Assembly (NCBI GenBank): GCA_941918925.1
Contig: OW799234.1
Span: forward strand, 78,574,543 to 78,638,542
Length of the DNA stretch: 64,000 nucleotides
Direction of reading: 5' to 3'
From: Phyto melanocephala
Lineage: Eukaryota > Arthropoda > Insecta > Diptera > Rhinophoridae
Numbering within the stretch: position 1 is the stretch's first letter; the number at the start of each line of letters is the position of its first letter. Below, piece by piece: positions 1-10,705 of the stretch. The position numbers and the translations under genes are program-made. Below the pieces are notes generated by a model. That model was not told the origin of the DNA, made no database searches, and was given only the letters and a program-made list of their open reading frames with translations.

Positions 1-46
1 CACCTTTGTGAATTAGGCAAATATGTAGATCCTACAATGAAATCAA

Positions 47-74
47 TTTATTTTTAATAAAAAACATTTTTATT
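47..74 (-). terminator. RpS6: RpS6 polyadenylation signals
   Basis: Read on the minus strand, two AATAAA hexamers (at 69-74 and 47-52) lie about 77 and 99 bases downstream of the RpS6 stop codon, in AT-rich DNA. This is the normal distance for a short ribosomal-protein 3' UTR. The cleavage site itself cannot be fixed. Confidence 0.55.
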
Positions 75-150
75 GTTTGTCTTTCGTGTTAACTCACACT
101 CTTTAAAAATGATTCCCTATTATTAAAAATAAACATAGTTTAAATGTTGT

Positions 151-1187
151 TTATTTTTTGTCGCTGGAAATGGAGCTCTTTGATTCGCGCATAGAAGCGG
201 AACGACGTCTCTTAGCTTCTTCTCGCTTGGCTTTGTTTTCCTTCTTACGTTGGGCTAACAATTTAGCATAATCGGCAGCAGCTTCCTTTGAGGCGACTTG
301 GCGTTTCTTTTTGAGGGCAGCACGTCTGCGTTTGCGTTGCAAAACAACAGGGGTTATTAAACGTTGGATCTTTGGAGCTTTTGAGGTGGCCTTTTTGCCA
401 TCCTTGGCAGGTAAAGGTCGACGTACAACGAAATGACGAACATCATCTTCCTTGGTTAAATTATACAATTTTCGGATCTTGCTAGCTCTCTTGGGGCCCA
501 AACGACGAGGAACGGCTATGTCGGTAAGACCTTCAATATCATTTTGTCCCTTCTTAACGACGACCAAAGCTAAAACAGACATATTAGCATCGACGATGCA
601 GCCACGAACCGACTTTCTTTTACGTTCACCAGTGCGGCGTGGACGGTAACAAGAGTGTCCTTTCTTCAATAACAAACGTACGCGGCCTAAAAAATATGTT
701 AGTTAAATACATCTTTCAAATTTAATATAATCTTTTAAACTTACCATGAGTTAACACGCCTTGTTTCATGGGGAAACCTTGTTTGTCGTTACCCCCGGCA
801 ATACGAAGCATATAACCTTTCCATTGATCACCGAGAATATCGGCTTCAACAACTTGGCCCATTCGTTTATCATAAAACACACGCAATTTGTGTTCGTCAA
901 CAACTTCGAACAGTTTTTGGCATCCTGTTACGGGATATGAAATGTTAAGCTGCAATTGAAATTAGACAGGACTATAATTTTTGATTGGTTTTGTAACTAA
1001 TAGTAATATGAGGTGGTTAGAGCTAAACAAAATTTAATCGAGCTTGATTTCATCAATCACAACAAAAATACACACAATTTTAGCCAATTTTAAGATTCAA
1101 GCATACAGTTTTGATTTTGAAACATATATTTCGAAAATTTATTATATTTATAAGCATTTTTCAGAAAAAAATATCACACACCTTCAT
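151..1187 (-). CDS. RpS6: 40S ribosomal protein S6 (eS6), complete, 3 exons
   Basis: This encodes eS6, a structural protein of the small ribosomal subunit and the classic target of S6 kinase. Coding exons on the minus strand are 1187-1182 (only ATG AAG), 949-745 and 686-151. The introns (950-1181, 232 bp; 687-744, 58 bp) begin with GT and end with AG, and the joined frame is 249 codons including stop, i.e. 248 aa, the same length as I recall for the Drosophila protein. The start was chosen because exon 2 opens at [11 protein letters not shown] straight after a TTGCAG acceptor, while conserved eS6 begins MKLN; an ATGAAG followed by GTGTGT lies 232 bases upstream. The N-terminal half has the conserved [17 protein letters not shown] and [15 protein letters not shown] blocks; the C-terminus is a basic helix ending in RRRSAS and a serine-rich tail, the expected S6 kinase region. 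No damage is seen. It is divergent to bys. Confidence 0.97.
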
Positions 1188-1260
1188 TTTTAATATCTGA
1201 TTTCGAAGAACACAAAACTAAAAGGAATAAGCTACCATATCAAAGAGACAAATGTGGGAT
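1188..1260 (-). promoter_or_regulatory. RpS6: RpS6 5' UTR with a TOP-like start
   Basis: Upstream of the RpS6 ATG on the minus strand a pyrimidine tract TTCCTTTTAG lies about 38 bases before the start codon (C at about 1225). Ribosomal-protein mRNAs usually begin with a C followed by pyrimidines (5' TOP), so transcription probably starts there. The start site is inferred, not shown. Confidence 0.45.
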
Positions 1261-1719
1261 GTTGGTAGGCCGTTTTTACAAAACGGAGGTTTTTTGACAG
1301 TTCGGCTGCTTATAATGCTCAGTGTTGTATTTAGCGCTTGATTATCAAAATTTCATTATTACGATGGAATGAATTTTTCCAATTTTCTCTTTCAAAGCTG
1401 CTATCAAACACATTTCAACATGACATGTGTTACTTTTTTAATAATGTTTTTGAGATATAATCAATCAGTAAGTTTTTTTTACTAAGCGCACAACATGCCA
1501 ATTGGGCTTTTAGTGTCACTCTTTTTTTATAACCAAGTTTTTTAATGTGCTTGATCGTACCAAGCACAGAATACTTATCTGTTAATCTGTTTTACTTGCC
1601 CGCTCGTACCTAAAAAAAATAAATAAATTTTCGCTTTTCATTTCTTTAAAATGTGTTAATTAAAAAAAAAAAAAAAAAAACTAAAGCATAATAAGAAACG
1701 CAAATAAGTGTAAAGAAAA
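1261..1719. other. AT-rich spacer, nothing recognised
   Basis: This stretch upstream of RpS6 holds homopolymer runs (for example A at 1663-1680) but no open frame, no terminal repeat and no clear promoter element. It may contain RpS6 promoter sequence that I cannot define. Confidence 0.4.
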
Positions 1720-1905
1720 GCCATGATGTAATTATATAAGGTGATAGCGTAAAGGAGAGCATTTTTTGTCTCATTTTTTTATATATGGAGTTTGACAATT
1801 TTTGGCACTGAAATCTCTTTTTTTTATATAGAGTTTGACAAACATTGGCACACAAAAAATAATCAGCTGGGCTAGCACCGCTACCTGTATAAATGTACCC
1901 TGAGA
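1720..1905 (+). mobile_element. short interspersed repeat, copy 1 (about 0.18 kb)
   Basis: The block runs from CCATGATGTAATTAT through GATAGCGTAAAGGAGAGCA and AATAATCAGCTGGGCT to TGTACCCTGAG. The same order of motifs recurs at 28536-28590 joined to 31313-31422 (interrupted by another element) and, inverted, at 33335-33486. The outer ends are imperfect inverted repeats (TACCATGGTGTAATTA against TACCAGGGTACAGTTA), so it behaves like a small MITE. No target duplication was established. Confidence 0.6.
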
Positions 1906-1959
1906 AAAATATAAAAAAACGTTTAAGACAGAAAACCTTATGTTTTCTTAACTACTCTA

Positions 1960-2493
1960 CAGGGTGAATTCATTATCAGGTGATAACATCCCTGCAACAA
2001 ACACAAAAAGGCCAAGAGAATGTCAAAACACAAAAAAACAAATTTTTTGTTTACTTTTAATTAAAATTTTATTTTTAGAATATTACGCTAAAAGTTTTAA
2101 AATAAATAAGTATTTTTTATTTATTACATAAATTTGTGTTAGTTTATATTACATATTTGTGTTTTTTTAAAACATTTTTCACAATTTTCACAACTTTAAA
2201 TGAATAGGACTAATACAACAGAAATTTTGGATTTTCTGAATTAAAACCATTAAAAATGTTGTTTATTCAAATTATAAAATGTATTTTACTTATTTCCCAA
2301 TAAGTTATTGCACAAATATTATTATTTTTACAAATTTTTTCCACAAATTTTACCACTTTTATACAAATTTTCAATCAACGCACATAAAAATTAATTTATA
2401 TGTAAACAAACTTTGACATTGTGCCGTTAAAATAAAACGAGCAAAAAACAACCAGCTGGCTTCTTAACATTACCTTATAATGAATTCGCCTTG
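1960..2493. mobile_element. hAT-like MITE with 8-bp target duplication
   Basis: The ends are inverted repeats, CAGGGTGAATTCATTATCAG on the left against CAAGGCGAATTCATTATAAG read inward from the right. The element is flanked on both sides by the identical octamer CTACTCTA (1952-1959 and 2494-2501). An 8-bp duplication and a CAGGG-type end fit the hAT superfamily. The 534-bp interior is AT-rich and has no coding potential. It sits between RpS6 and bys. Confidence 0.72.
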
Positions 2494-2561
2494 CTACTCT
2501 ACTTCTTACCTTCACGAAACCGAAAAAAAACCTCATGACATCCTAAATCATCGTGTAAATC

Positions 2562-3179
2562 GAGTGTAACCTACCGTTGCCACATGCAAGTGCAAGTGAA
2601 AAAAAACCAATACACTAACACTTTTTTACTAACACAACTACACTTTGACAACCTGCGACTCAGCTTGCGAGGAAATTTTTAAGCAAGTAAAATTTTTACA
2701 GTTACAGCAAGTAAAGTGACAAGCCGAAAAACAGTGTTGTCTAATACTGAGTTTTTTGTTAACTCAACAATATATCATACAATTGTGGTAAATAATTCAG
2801 CTAATTTTTTTAATAAATATGTATATATGTATATGAAGAATATTAAGAAAAAAATATAAATATTCATTTAAAATGTAAGTTTTAATATAAATATCAATAT
2901 TTAATAAAAAAAATTATATTAAAAAGTTACATGTCTAAAGGTAACGTTCAATAGTGGCTATTGACAACACTTAATTACCAATTGAAGCAGCGCCATTTGT
3001 TTTAAATTTGTTTGAAGTTTATTTGTTGGCGACATTTTAAAAATGAACTTGCATTGTGCTGTGTAGACACTCAAAAAATGTTTGTGTTTTTTTTGGCATT
3101 TCTCCTGATTTTCGTTAGTAATACGTATACACTACTTGCAAGTAAATACTTGCCTGTGGCAACGTAGGGTTAGACACTG
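2562..3179. mobile_element. terminal-inverted-repeat element (about 0.62 kb)
   Basis: The left end contains ACCGTTGCCACATGCAAGT and the right end, read inward, CTACGTTGCCACAGGCAAGT, inside a longer imperfect inverted repeat beginning near AGTGT...AACC on each side. The interior is non-coding. No target duplication was found, so the superfamily is open. It ends about 180 bases upstream of the bys start codon and so lies in or next to the bys promoter. Confidence 0.6.
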
Positions 3180-3360
3180 AAGGATTCAATAACGATCAGC
3201 TGACTAGTTACGGGTACCTTGTTAAGTGTAGGTTGGTATAAATAATTTAAACGTCAATGGAATAGCAAAAAATCAAAACAACAACACGTGTAGTTAGTTA
3301 TTTTGTGTAGCAAAGGCGAAATTTTTATTCTGTAAAAGATTTATATCTATTCATATTAAA
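3180..3360 (+). promoter_or_regulatory. bys: probable bys promoter and 5' UTR
   Basis: The only sequence left between the upstream inverted-repeat element and the bys ATG contains a TATA-like GTATAAATAA at about 3236-3245, which would place transcription start near 3265-3275 and give a 5' UTR of about 90 bases. The ATG context is TTAAAATGGG. The assignment rests on position and motif only. Confidence 0.35.
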
Positions 3361-6289
3361 ATGGGTAAACCTAAAAAAACCAATATATCAACTGCAAAGA
3401 AAGTCTCCCTAGAACAACAATTAACGGATGGAAAAGTGGCCAAACAAAAGAATAGGAACAAAATACACATACGTGCTGAGGAATCATCAGTAGTTTTTTT
3501 AATCCTAAAAAAATAAAGATATTTTATTAATATTAAACAATTTGTAGATCTTGGATAGCAAAACAAGTAAGAAAATCTTGGAGGCGGCTAAGCAACAGCA
3601 GTTGGAGTTAAATAATGAAAACTTTCCGGGTTTGGCAACTAAGAAAAAAATCAGTTTTAATTTGGGTAAGTTAGCCTTCCAACATTTAACATATTGCGTA
3701 AGCAGGAGTGAAGGTAAATATATCTTTAAAATAGGTGACATGAATGAAGAAGATGAAAATGTTAATGTCAATGAACTTGACTTTATGGATGATTTAAAAA
3801 TCGATGAAGAAGATGCCAAAGCTTTTGAAAGATTTCAAAATCCAGATAGTAACAAGCGTACACTAAAGTTGTCCGAAATTATTATGACCAAGATACAAGA
3901 AAAGCAGGCTGATATACAAAGTAAGCTTAGCGATGAGGTATCTCTAAATATTGAAGACCTTGATCCACGTGTAAAGGAAATGTATGACGGTGTCCGTGAT
4001 GTCATGAAACGTTATCGCAGTGGAAAAGTTCCAAAAGCTTTTAAAATTATACCCAAACTACGCAATTGGGAACAGATTTTATTCATAACGGAACCACATA
4101 ATTGGAGTGCAGCTGCCATGTTTCAAGGAGCTAGGTAATATTAAAATTGCATTTTGTTAAGAAATTGTATGGTTGTTAATTTTGTTCTTCTGTAGGATTT
4201 TTTCTTCTGTCCTGTCACAAGCTATGGCCCAACGTTTTTACAATCTAGTTTTGCTGCCACGCATACGTGATGATTTGTCCGAATATAAAAAACTAAATAT
4301 GCATTTGTATAATGCTTTGAAAAGGGCTCTATTTAAACCAGCTGCTTTTATGAAAGGTATTATTTTACCTCTGCTCGAATCTGGTGATTGTACGCTACGT
4401 GAAGCAATTATTTTCGGCAGTGTTATTGCACGCAATTCTATTCCCGTATTGCACTCTTCGGCATGCCTATTAAAAATTTGTGAAATGGGCTACACAGGTG
4501 CTAATTCGATTTTCATACGTTATTTTCTAGATAAACGTTATGCTTTGCCTTATCGTGTAGTTGATGCGGCTGTCTTTCATTTTTTGAGGTTGGTATAAAT
4601 TTGTAAGATTTTGTTATATATATTATATGTTATATTATAATTAAATGGTTTTTATTTTTAATGTTAGATTCGAAAATGATAAGCGTGACATGCCTGTTTT
4701 ATGGCATCAAAGTTTATTGACATTTGTTCAGCGTTATAAGAATGACATTTCAACTGAACAGAAAGAAGCTCTAATTGGTTTGTTAAGGTAAGTAAATATA
4801 ACACAACTTTCTACGAAATAAACTGAGCACACCTTCTAATTTTTTGTCCTTATTACTGACAGAGTATAGAAATCACTTTAAATTTCGATATATCTTATTT
4901 ATGCAAACACCTACGTATGTCCATATTTAATTTTATTTTTATTTGCAAATTAAAGTGTTAATGGATTTCCAGCTTCCTATATAAAGATTTAGGTCGACTG
5001 GGGCTTTTTGTCCTGAATCAATGTATAAACACCATAGCATATGCGAGCTTAACATTCCGCCTAAAAAATTCTAAAACAAAATAAGTAAGAGCACTATATT
5101 CGGCTGTGCCGAATTTGTGATACCCACTACCAATTTGTGTACTTTCATAGCACAAAATTTATTATTTTGTTGTTAACCGTAATCGCTATTGAATAATCTC
5201 CTTAGACTAAAATATGTATCACTTTCTTTGTGTAACTTTTATTTAATATTAATTTATTTTCTTAAATTTAGTCTTACAATGAAACGATAAATATTTCTAT
5301 ATGTGACAGCGCATAGAGAAAGGGACCTAAGGGTAAAAACAGGTTTTAGTCAGGAGAGCCATTTTAAAGGTTAAATGATTTTTCTATTTTTTTAAATTGT
5401 TCATAAGGAAAAAAATAAATTTTTTGTAGTTTCGTAAAATAAAGTTATTTTGTTAATTTAATAGGGGAAAAATGAAGATAAATAAATTTTACCGTTAGAT
5501 CCCTTTCTATTTGCGCTTAGAATCGTCGACTTCACTTTTATAAAACGCGCATATCTCTGGGAGGGAACACTTTTGGGGCATGGGATCGGTCTCATTCGAT
5601 GCTCAGATGTTGTCCACATAAAAAAAAGTGAAAATTGTTTTTTTTAAAACCCTTAGGTCCCTTTCTCTATGCGCTGTCACATATTAGCAGTGACATTACT
5701 GACTTTTTTGCCACAATGTTGGTTTTTTTACGGAAACTGTGGAGTATAATTTGGTAATTAAAATATAATATTATTTTGGGCATGGCACCTCTTACTTTTA
5801 AAAATATTTAATTAAAGCTTGAATTTTACATTATATACATATTTCTTGAGTAAAAAAAATCTTCCCCTGAAAATTTCTCAAATCTATACATTACGAAAGG
5901 AGTTATTGATCAAAATGTACGAAAATTTATACCGGACTGTATTTTTCGGTATATTTAAAATTAAGAACGTAAAAACACTGACAAAATTAGATGTATGATT
6001 CTAAAATTTTGCAAAAATTGCTTTTTTATCAAAAAACTTCCAATAACGGAAAATTAGGGTGATATGCTGTTAATAAAATTTAAAAGCTCATAAAACCGAA
6101 AGAGTTTGATGTATGAAGATGAAATTTTGCATACATATGTATGTATATACATTTCTAATTTTTATTTATTGTCAAACTTTGAATATTTAAACTAATATTA
6201 AAATTTTTAAGCTGGCTTGAGTTCAATTTTTAAACCCTTTTTTTATAAAGAATTTTTTTTAATAATGTGATAATAAAAGAATAATCTGG

Positions 6290-6324
<35 letters not shown>

Positions 6325-8987
6325 TACCGACACTAGCCGAGTGGAATGCATTTTCGAAACCAGCTTCGATTTCATCATCAGCACTCTTTGATCGGTGATT
6401 ACGTAATGGTTGTAAATATCTATTAAACTCCCAGGTTTTTAAGTTAATTGAATTCGGTAACTAATGTTTCCTTTTTATACCCTTCACCTGTGGTGCACAA
6501 GGGTATATATAGCTTTGTCATTCCGTTTGTAATTTCTACAATTTTCAATTCCGACCCCATAAAGTATATATTTTCTGAAAGCTTATGAGTAGAGAAGTCG
6601 ATTAAGCCCTGACCGTCTGTCCGTCTGTCCGTGTGTTGGTTGAAATCAACTTTTAGAAGCAACTATATGTTTCTCAGATCTGTGTATGGTATCAATCTCT
6701 TGGAAATATCCGGGAATGAATCGCTATTGAAATTCAGCACAATCGCCCTATAACTTTCTGAGATATGAGCAAAAAAACACGACCACCTCGTTTTTTTCAC
6801 TATTACAAGAACATACATATATACTGGTTAGAGTAAACGTGGCATCGAATCCCAGCTGAGCTAAAAAATTTTTTATTTATTTTATTTATTATTTGTATTT
6901 TATTTTTTTTTTATATATAATTTTAAATTTTAAAAAAAATTTTTTTTTTAAAATTTTTTTTTTGTAATTTTTTTTATTGTTTTTTTTTGTTTTTAATATA
7001 TTTTTTATTTATTTTTTTAATTAAATAATTAAACTCAATTTATAATTCTGCAATGGGATGTTTTGTATATGTATGTATGTATGTACGTATTTCATTTGAG
7101 ATGAATGGTGATACAAACAATTGTTATTGCATGACTACACGTTGTGAAGGGTATATAAGATTCGGCACGGCCGAATAAAGCACTTACTTGTTTTGTTTTA
7201 ACATGTATTATTAGAACTGACATTACCGTGCAGCGTACGGCTCTGCTGTAGCGTAATTTGAAATTAAAAATTTCGCCCACTTTTTGAAACATTTGTTGTA
7301 AAAAATTGTGAAGTTGGTGGCCAAATGAGTGGAACAATTTGCAAAATGTCGCGTTCGTAAAATATTTTCTCTATATGCCATTGTTCGAATAAATGTCAGA
7401 TTTTTGTCGTATGTTAGGTAGAATAGACAAATTTTTCTTCAGCTCACTTGGGTCAATTGCATTGGTACATTTTTTAAAATGCAAAGTGTCGATTCCGCAT
7501 GTTTTAGCGCATTGTACTATCATATAAGTATAAATTAAATTTTTTATAATTCGGAATGGCTTAGTATATAATTTTGTTACGTTTATACCTTTTATAAACG
7601 TTTGTTTATTTCCTTTAAAGAAAATTTATTTTGTATTGCAAATAATATTTTAATACAAAAATAAAAGCACTTTATTTTTACAGTCCATCCACACTCAGAT
7701 ATTGTTTTTACAATACTTTATTTCACTAATTGTTATACACCTTTATTATCAAACTCACTTGATACACACTTTACAAGTTCTACTGTAATACAGACTATGT
7801 TAGTTATATTGTTCGACAAAGTGGTGGTCTGTAACATTCCACAAAGTTCTCGCATGTACACATTAGTACATTTTGTTAAATTACTAGAAGGCCGTTACAT
7901 TTAAATTAAGAAGCAATGTTAATGTTAAGTAATAGGCAGGAAAAATAAACGTGCCTTAAAGTATGCTGCACGGCTGTATATTACTTAAAATGATAGTCAT
8001 GGTAGTCGAACAAAGGAAATGTTAAAGGTATATAAACTACTGCAAATAAAACTACTGTAACTTAAACTACTGTAAATCAAACTAATAAAATGATCTTGTA
8101 AATCAAACTGTTTAAATCTGTAAGAATTTGGGTATTCAAAGTAGTGTCATAAAATCATATGTCCTATAATAATAGCATGAAAAATTAAGGCTATTGTGAA
8201 CAACACCTCATAATTAAGTGTACTATTTTGAATTTAAATCAGCTGATGTAAAACAATAAAATAATAAAAATAAATATTTTTTTTTTCATAATGCCAAAAA
8301 CAAGTGAAAAAACAAAATAATAGCCAGCTTGTGTGAAAAGTACATTTTAGATGTTGTAATGGCAGACTCAAGTAAATAAATCACAAATAAATAAAATTTT
8401 GTTTGATAAACAAAAACAGCAGAGTCCTTAGCCGATCTTATTTGACGCCACCAGCGATTTGTTATCAAAAATTAGCAACTGCGCTTTAATTTTGATGTCG
8501 GCCCGATAAAATTATACAATGAACGGCTTACAAAAACTATTGCGGCTTGGCTTAGCCGTTTAGCACAGGTCTCTGCTTATGAAATACGACAGCACAATAA
8601 ACATAGCGTACAAAGTTCTATTATTATAAGATAGTTTTTGTTTGAAAAGCAACAACAACATTTTTAACCATTGTAAAATTTTAGAACAATATGACAATAT
8701 GACATGATAAGACACCTTATGAATCACCCAAATATGTTTTTTGTTTTTAACTGGGCTTAAATTTTTAGGTATCACAAAAGGACTAATTAAGCTTTCATAG
8801 AGATATTTTCGTAAATAATTATTATATATTCTTTTTCAGAAAACAATTTCATCCACAAATAACACCCGAAATACGCAGAGAACTATTGGCGGCCACTTGT
8901 CGTGATGTTGAAATGATGGAATGTGATAATAAAATAGCGGCTGTGCCCATTGAAATGTATACAGATCAAGATGTAGGATATGAGTGA
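3361..8987 (+). CDS. bys: bystin, 40S subunit biogenesis factor, complete, 6 exons
   Basis: Bystin (yeast Enp1 family) is a nuclear factor needed for 18S rRNA processing and export of pre-40S particles. Coding exons are 3361-3489, 3548-3665, 3735-4134, 4196-4588, 4668-4787 and 8840-8987; all introns are GT-AG and the joined frame gives 435 aa plus stop, matching my recollection of about 436 aa in Drosophila. The N-terminus is lysine-rich (MGKPKKTN), followed by an acidic stretch (MNEEDEN... [13 protein letters not shown]) and then the conserved bystin domain with [86 protein letters not shown] and [18 protein letters not shown]. The donor of intron 4 is weak (GTTGGT), but only it keeps frame. 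Intron 2 is 69 bp, a multiple of three with no stop, so retention would add 23 residues. Intron 5 is 4.05 kb and full of transposon pieces. The gene is head to head with RpS6. Confidence 0.96.
5082..5299 (-). mobile_element. mini-me/DINE-like element, 3'-end fragment in bys intron 5
   Basis: Read on the minus strand this is the end of the long rolling-circle family: a GGGTATCACAAATTCGGC hairpin half, GCCGAATATAGTGCTCTTACTT, and upstream the segment with TAGTCTTTCAATG-type sequence seen in full copies at 23.9 and 31.3 kb. It is cut on the left of its own orientation by the MITE that starts at 5300. It is a decayed fragment with no coding potential. Confidence 0.7.
5300..5683. mobile_element. 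MITE family A, copy 1 (384 bp)
   Basis: The element has inverted repeats of about 36 bp starting TATGTGACAGCGCATAGAGA at both ends and continuing into AAGGGACCTAAGGGT. A second copy with the same ends and similar interior lies at 53751-54135. There is no coding capacity. A third element at 57169-57508 starts with the related end TATGTGACCTTCTCCGAGAA. It is nested in the rolling-circle remnant of bys intron 5. Confidence 0.85.
5830..6180 (+). mobile_element. long mini-me/DINE-like element, internal fragment
   Basis: The segment with TTTCTTGAGTAAAAA, GAGTTATTGATCAAAATGTA and CGAAAATTTATACCGGACTG matches the interior of the complete copies at 21.6-21.8 kb and 29.0-29.2 kb, in plus orientation. 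Its ends are missing and it opposes the orientation of the fragment at 5082-5299, so at least two insertions or a rearrangement contributed to this intron. Confidence 0.65.
6291..6324. repeat. (AAT)n microsatellite
   Basis: There are about 11 uninterrupted AAT units inside bys intron 5. Confidence 0.95.
6472..7192 (+). mobile_element. short mini-me/DINE-like element, copy S1 (0.72 kb)
   Basis: It starts with TATACCCTTCACCTGTGGTG...AAGGGTATATA (an inverted repeat), carries the conserved core GACCCCATAAAGTATATA, a short CCGTCTGTCCGTCTGTCC microsatellite, a very T-rich middle, and ends GAAGGGTATATAAGATTCGG, a GCACGGCCGAAT hairpin and CACTTACTTGTTT. This layout (core plus GTCY repeats, terminal stem-loop, no coding region) is that of dipteran mini-me elements, now grouped with Helentron-associated rolling-circle elements. 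It is inserted in bys intron 5. Confidence 0.85.
7193..8839. other. remainder of bys intron 5
   Basis: This AT-rich intronic sequence contains irregular repeats of an ACTACTG-type motif (about 8030-8110) and a region near 8480-8560 with TCGGCCCGATAAAAT that recalls the inner MITE at 58.6-58.8 kb. I cannot define further element boundaries. The acceptor of exon 6 is TTCTTTTTCAG at 8829-8839. Confidence 0.5.
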
Positions 8988-9044
8988 ATTTTATATTAAA
9001 AAATAAATACAATTATTATATAAACTTTATAAAACTACACACAC

Positions 9045-9050
9045 AATAAA
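9045..9050 (+). terminator. bys: bys polyadenylation signal
   Basis: An AATAAA lies 58 bases after the bys stop codon; an earlier AATAAA at 9002-9007 is closer (15 bases) and less likely to serve. Confidence 0.5.
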
Positions 9051-9284
9051 ATATTATTTTTATATAAATATATATTTAAGTTATCGTACAAAAAAAAAAA
9101 AAATAGATGAGAGTTTTGGTTTTCAATTGGCTTTTTTTTGACCCATCTCGCATGATTTAAAGCAAACTGCTTTGCTATTATTGTTCAGTATCTGAAAACA
9201 ATAGCTTCTGAAAATTGTTCAGCTGTATTACAATAAACTGCGAAATATTTTTTGTTCGATTTGAGGAGTTTACGGTTGACATAC

Positions 9285-9482
9285 CGTATTTGGGCTGATG
9301 AGCAACCAATAGGTGTACCAAGAGCTACCATTATATCCGTTAAAAACAACGGCGTGGTGTGAGACGGCGCAACAATGAAGTTGTTAAGAAATAATTTTGA
9401 TGAGCACTTAATTTCATGTTTTGCTATGATAAATTGGCTACCGAGATCGTGCGATATCACACTTTTGGAATATTTTAAGTTT
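9285..9482 (+). pseudogene. decayed mariner-type transposase fragment
   Basis: One plus-strand frame reads RIWADEQP, then after a TGA the blocks DGATMKLLRNNFDEHLIS and NWLPRSCDITLLEYF. These match in order the DENP, QDGAT...LLR.KF.EHLIS and W.PRSCDLTPLDYF blocks of mariner transposases such as the better copy at 48.5-49.2 kb. The fragment has a stop, a deletion between blocks, and E in place of the last catalytic D (LLEYF for PLDYF). No terminal repeats were found. Confidence 0.65.
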
Positions 9483-9906
9483 ACTTTAAAATTTATGTGT
9501 TTTATTTTACATTGCCCAAATAACAAACAATTGTGCAAGTTGCACGTCGCACATAGGGGTATTTTGCCAATTTAGCCGAAAATCACTTTTTTTTAGAGCT
9601 TATATTGCTTGCTTGAAGTTATTGAGTGGTGCTGGTAAAGCATAGGCTAGTAAAGCTTTAAAATAAGAAAAATCAGATCAAGGGGAAAAAACTTATTAAA
9701 CTTTAACTTATTTGTAATAGAAAAAATAATTTTTACTTAAAATAATAACTAATTTTTTTCAATAACTTCTCTTTTGCACTAAGATGATGATGAGTGCCAT
9801 GGTTTTTCTTCATCTGTTTCTTTTGAATCCTCTTCAGAACCCTCTTCAGAATCAAGTACTGGTGAAGGCATGAAAGTAATTGCTTCTTTCGTAGAGGGTA
9901 GTGACT
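9483..9906. other. spacer, nothing recognised
   Basis: The open frames here are short and lack family features. The minus-strand segment with lysine- and histidine-rich translation near 9740-9830 looks like chance coding in AT-rich DNA. Confidence 0.4.
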
Positions 9907-10705
9907 TATTTTATACCCTTCACACAGTGAAAAAGGGTTTGTCATTCCGTGTGAAATTTCTACAATTTTCATTTCCGACCCCATAAAGTATATATTTTCT
10001 GAAAGCTTATGAATAGTGGAGTCGATTAAGCTCTGTCAGTCTGTCCGTGTGTATGTTGAAATCAACTTTTTGAAGCCCCCCGACATAGGTTGGACCCGGG
10101 TAAGATATTAAAATATCAGAAATATTCGGGAGTAGATCGGTATTGAAAATCAGAAACATCAATACATAAACAACTGAGATATGAGCAAAAACCCACGACC
10201 ACCTCGATTTTTTTTTCACAAAAACAACATTACAACAACAACATTCATACATACAAACGTGTATACGGGTTAGAGAAAACGTGGCATCAAATCCCAGCTG
10301 AGCCAAAAAAATTTTTTTTTTAATATTTTTAAAATTTTTTTTTATATTTTTTTTAATTTTTTATTTAATATATATTTTATTATTATTTTTTTTTTAAATT
10401 TTTTTTTTTTAATTTTTTTTTATTTTTTTTTGTTTTATATATATTATATACATAATAATTTTTTTTTTAATTTTTTTTACATTTTTCTTTTTAAATTTTT
10501 TTTTAAAATTTTTTTTTTGTTTTTTTAACATACATAAATGAGTTTATAATTTTACAATGGGGCGTTTTTAAATATGCATGTTTTTATATGTATGTACGTA
10601 TTTCATATGGGATGAATGGTGACACAAACCACTGTTGTTGCATGACTACACGTTGTGAAGGGTATATAAGATTCAGCACGGCCGAATATAGCGCTCTTAC
10701 TTGTT
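9907..10705 (+). mobile_element. short mini-me/DINE-like element, copy S2 (0.8 kb)
   Basis: It begins TTTTATACCCTTCACACAG, has the core GACCCCATAAAGTATATA, a reduced CTGTCAGTCTGTCCGTGTG repeat, the GGCATCAAATCCCAGCTGAG block, a long T-rich tract (10300-10530) and the terminal GAAGGGTATATAAGATTCAG, GCACGGCCGAAT and GCTCTTACTTGTT. The 3' stem has one mismatch (ATTCAGC against GCCGAAT). Confidence 0.85.

Noticed and set aside
452..649. Plus-strand frame opposite RpS6 considered as an antisense gene.
   Set aside because: It is a shadow of the strongly biased RpS6 coding strand and has no promoter or conserved feature.
3666..3734. The continuous frame through this stretch of bys considered as coding.
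   Set aside because: It starts GTAAGT and ends TAG, has the size of a normal fly intron, and removal joins FNLG to the acidic segment without disturbing frame.
5082..8839. The transposon-filled interval considered as evidence that bys is broken.
   Set aside because: Splice phases of exons 5 and 6 match exactly and exon 6 completes the conserved bystin C-terminus, so this is a long intron in an intact gene.
9185..9538. Long minus-strand frame (117 codons) considered as a gene.
   Set aside because: The opposite strand contains recognisable mariner transposase blocks in order; the minus frame is their shadow.
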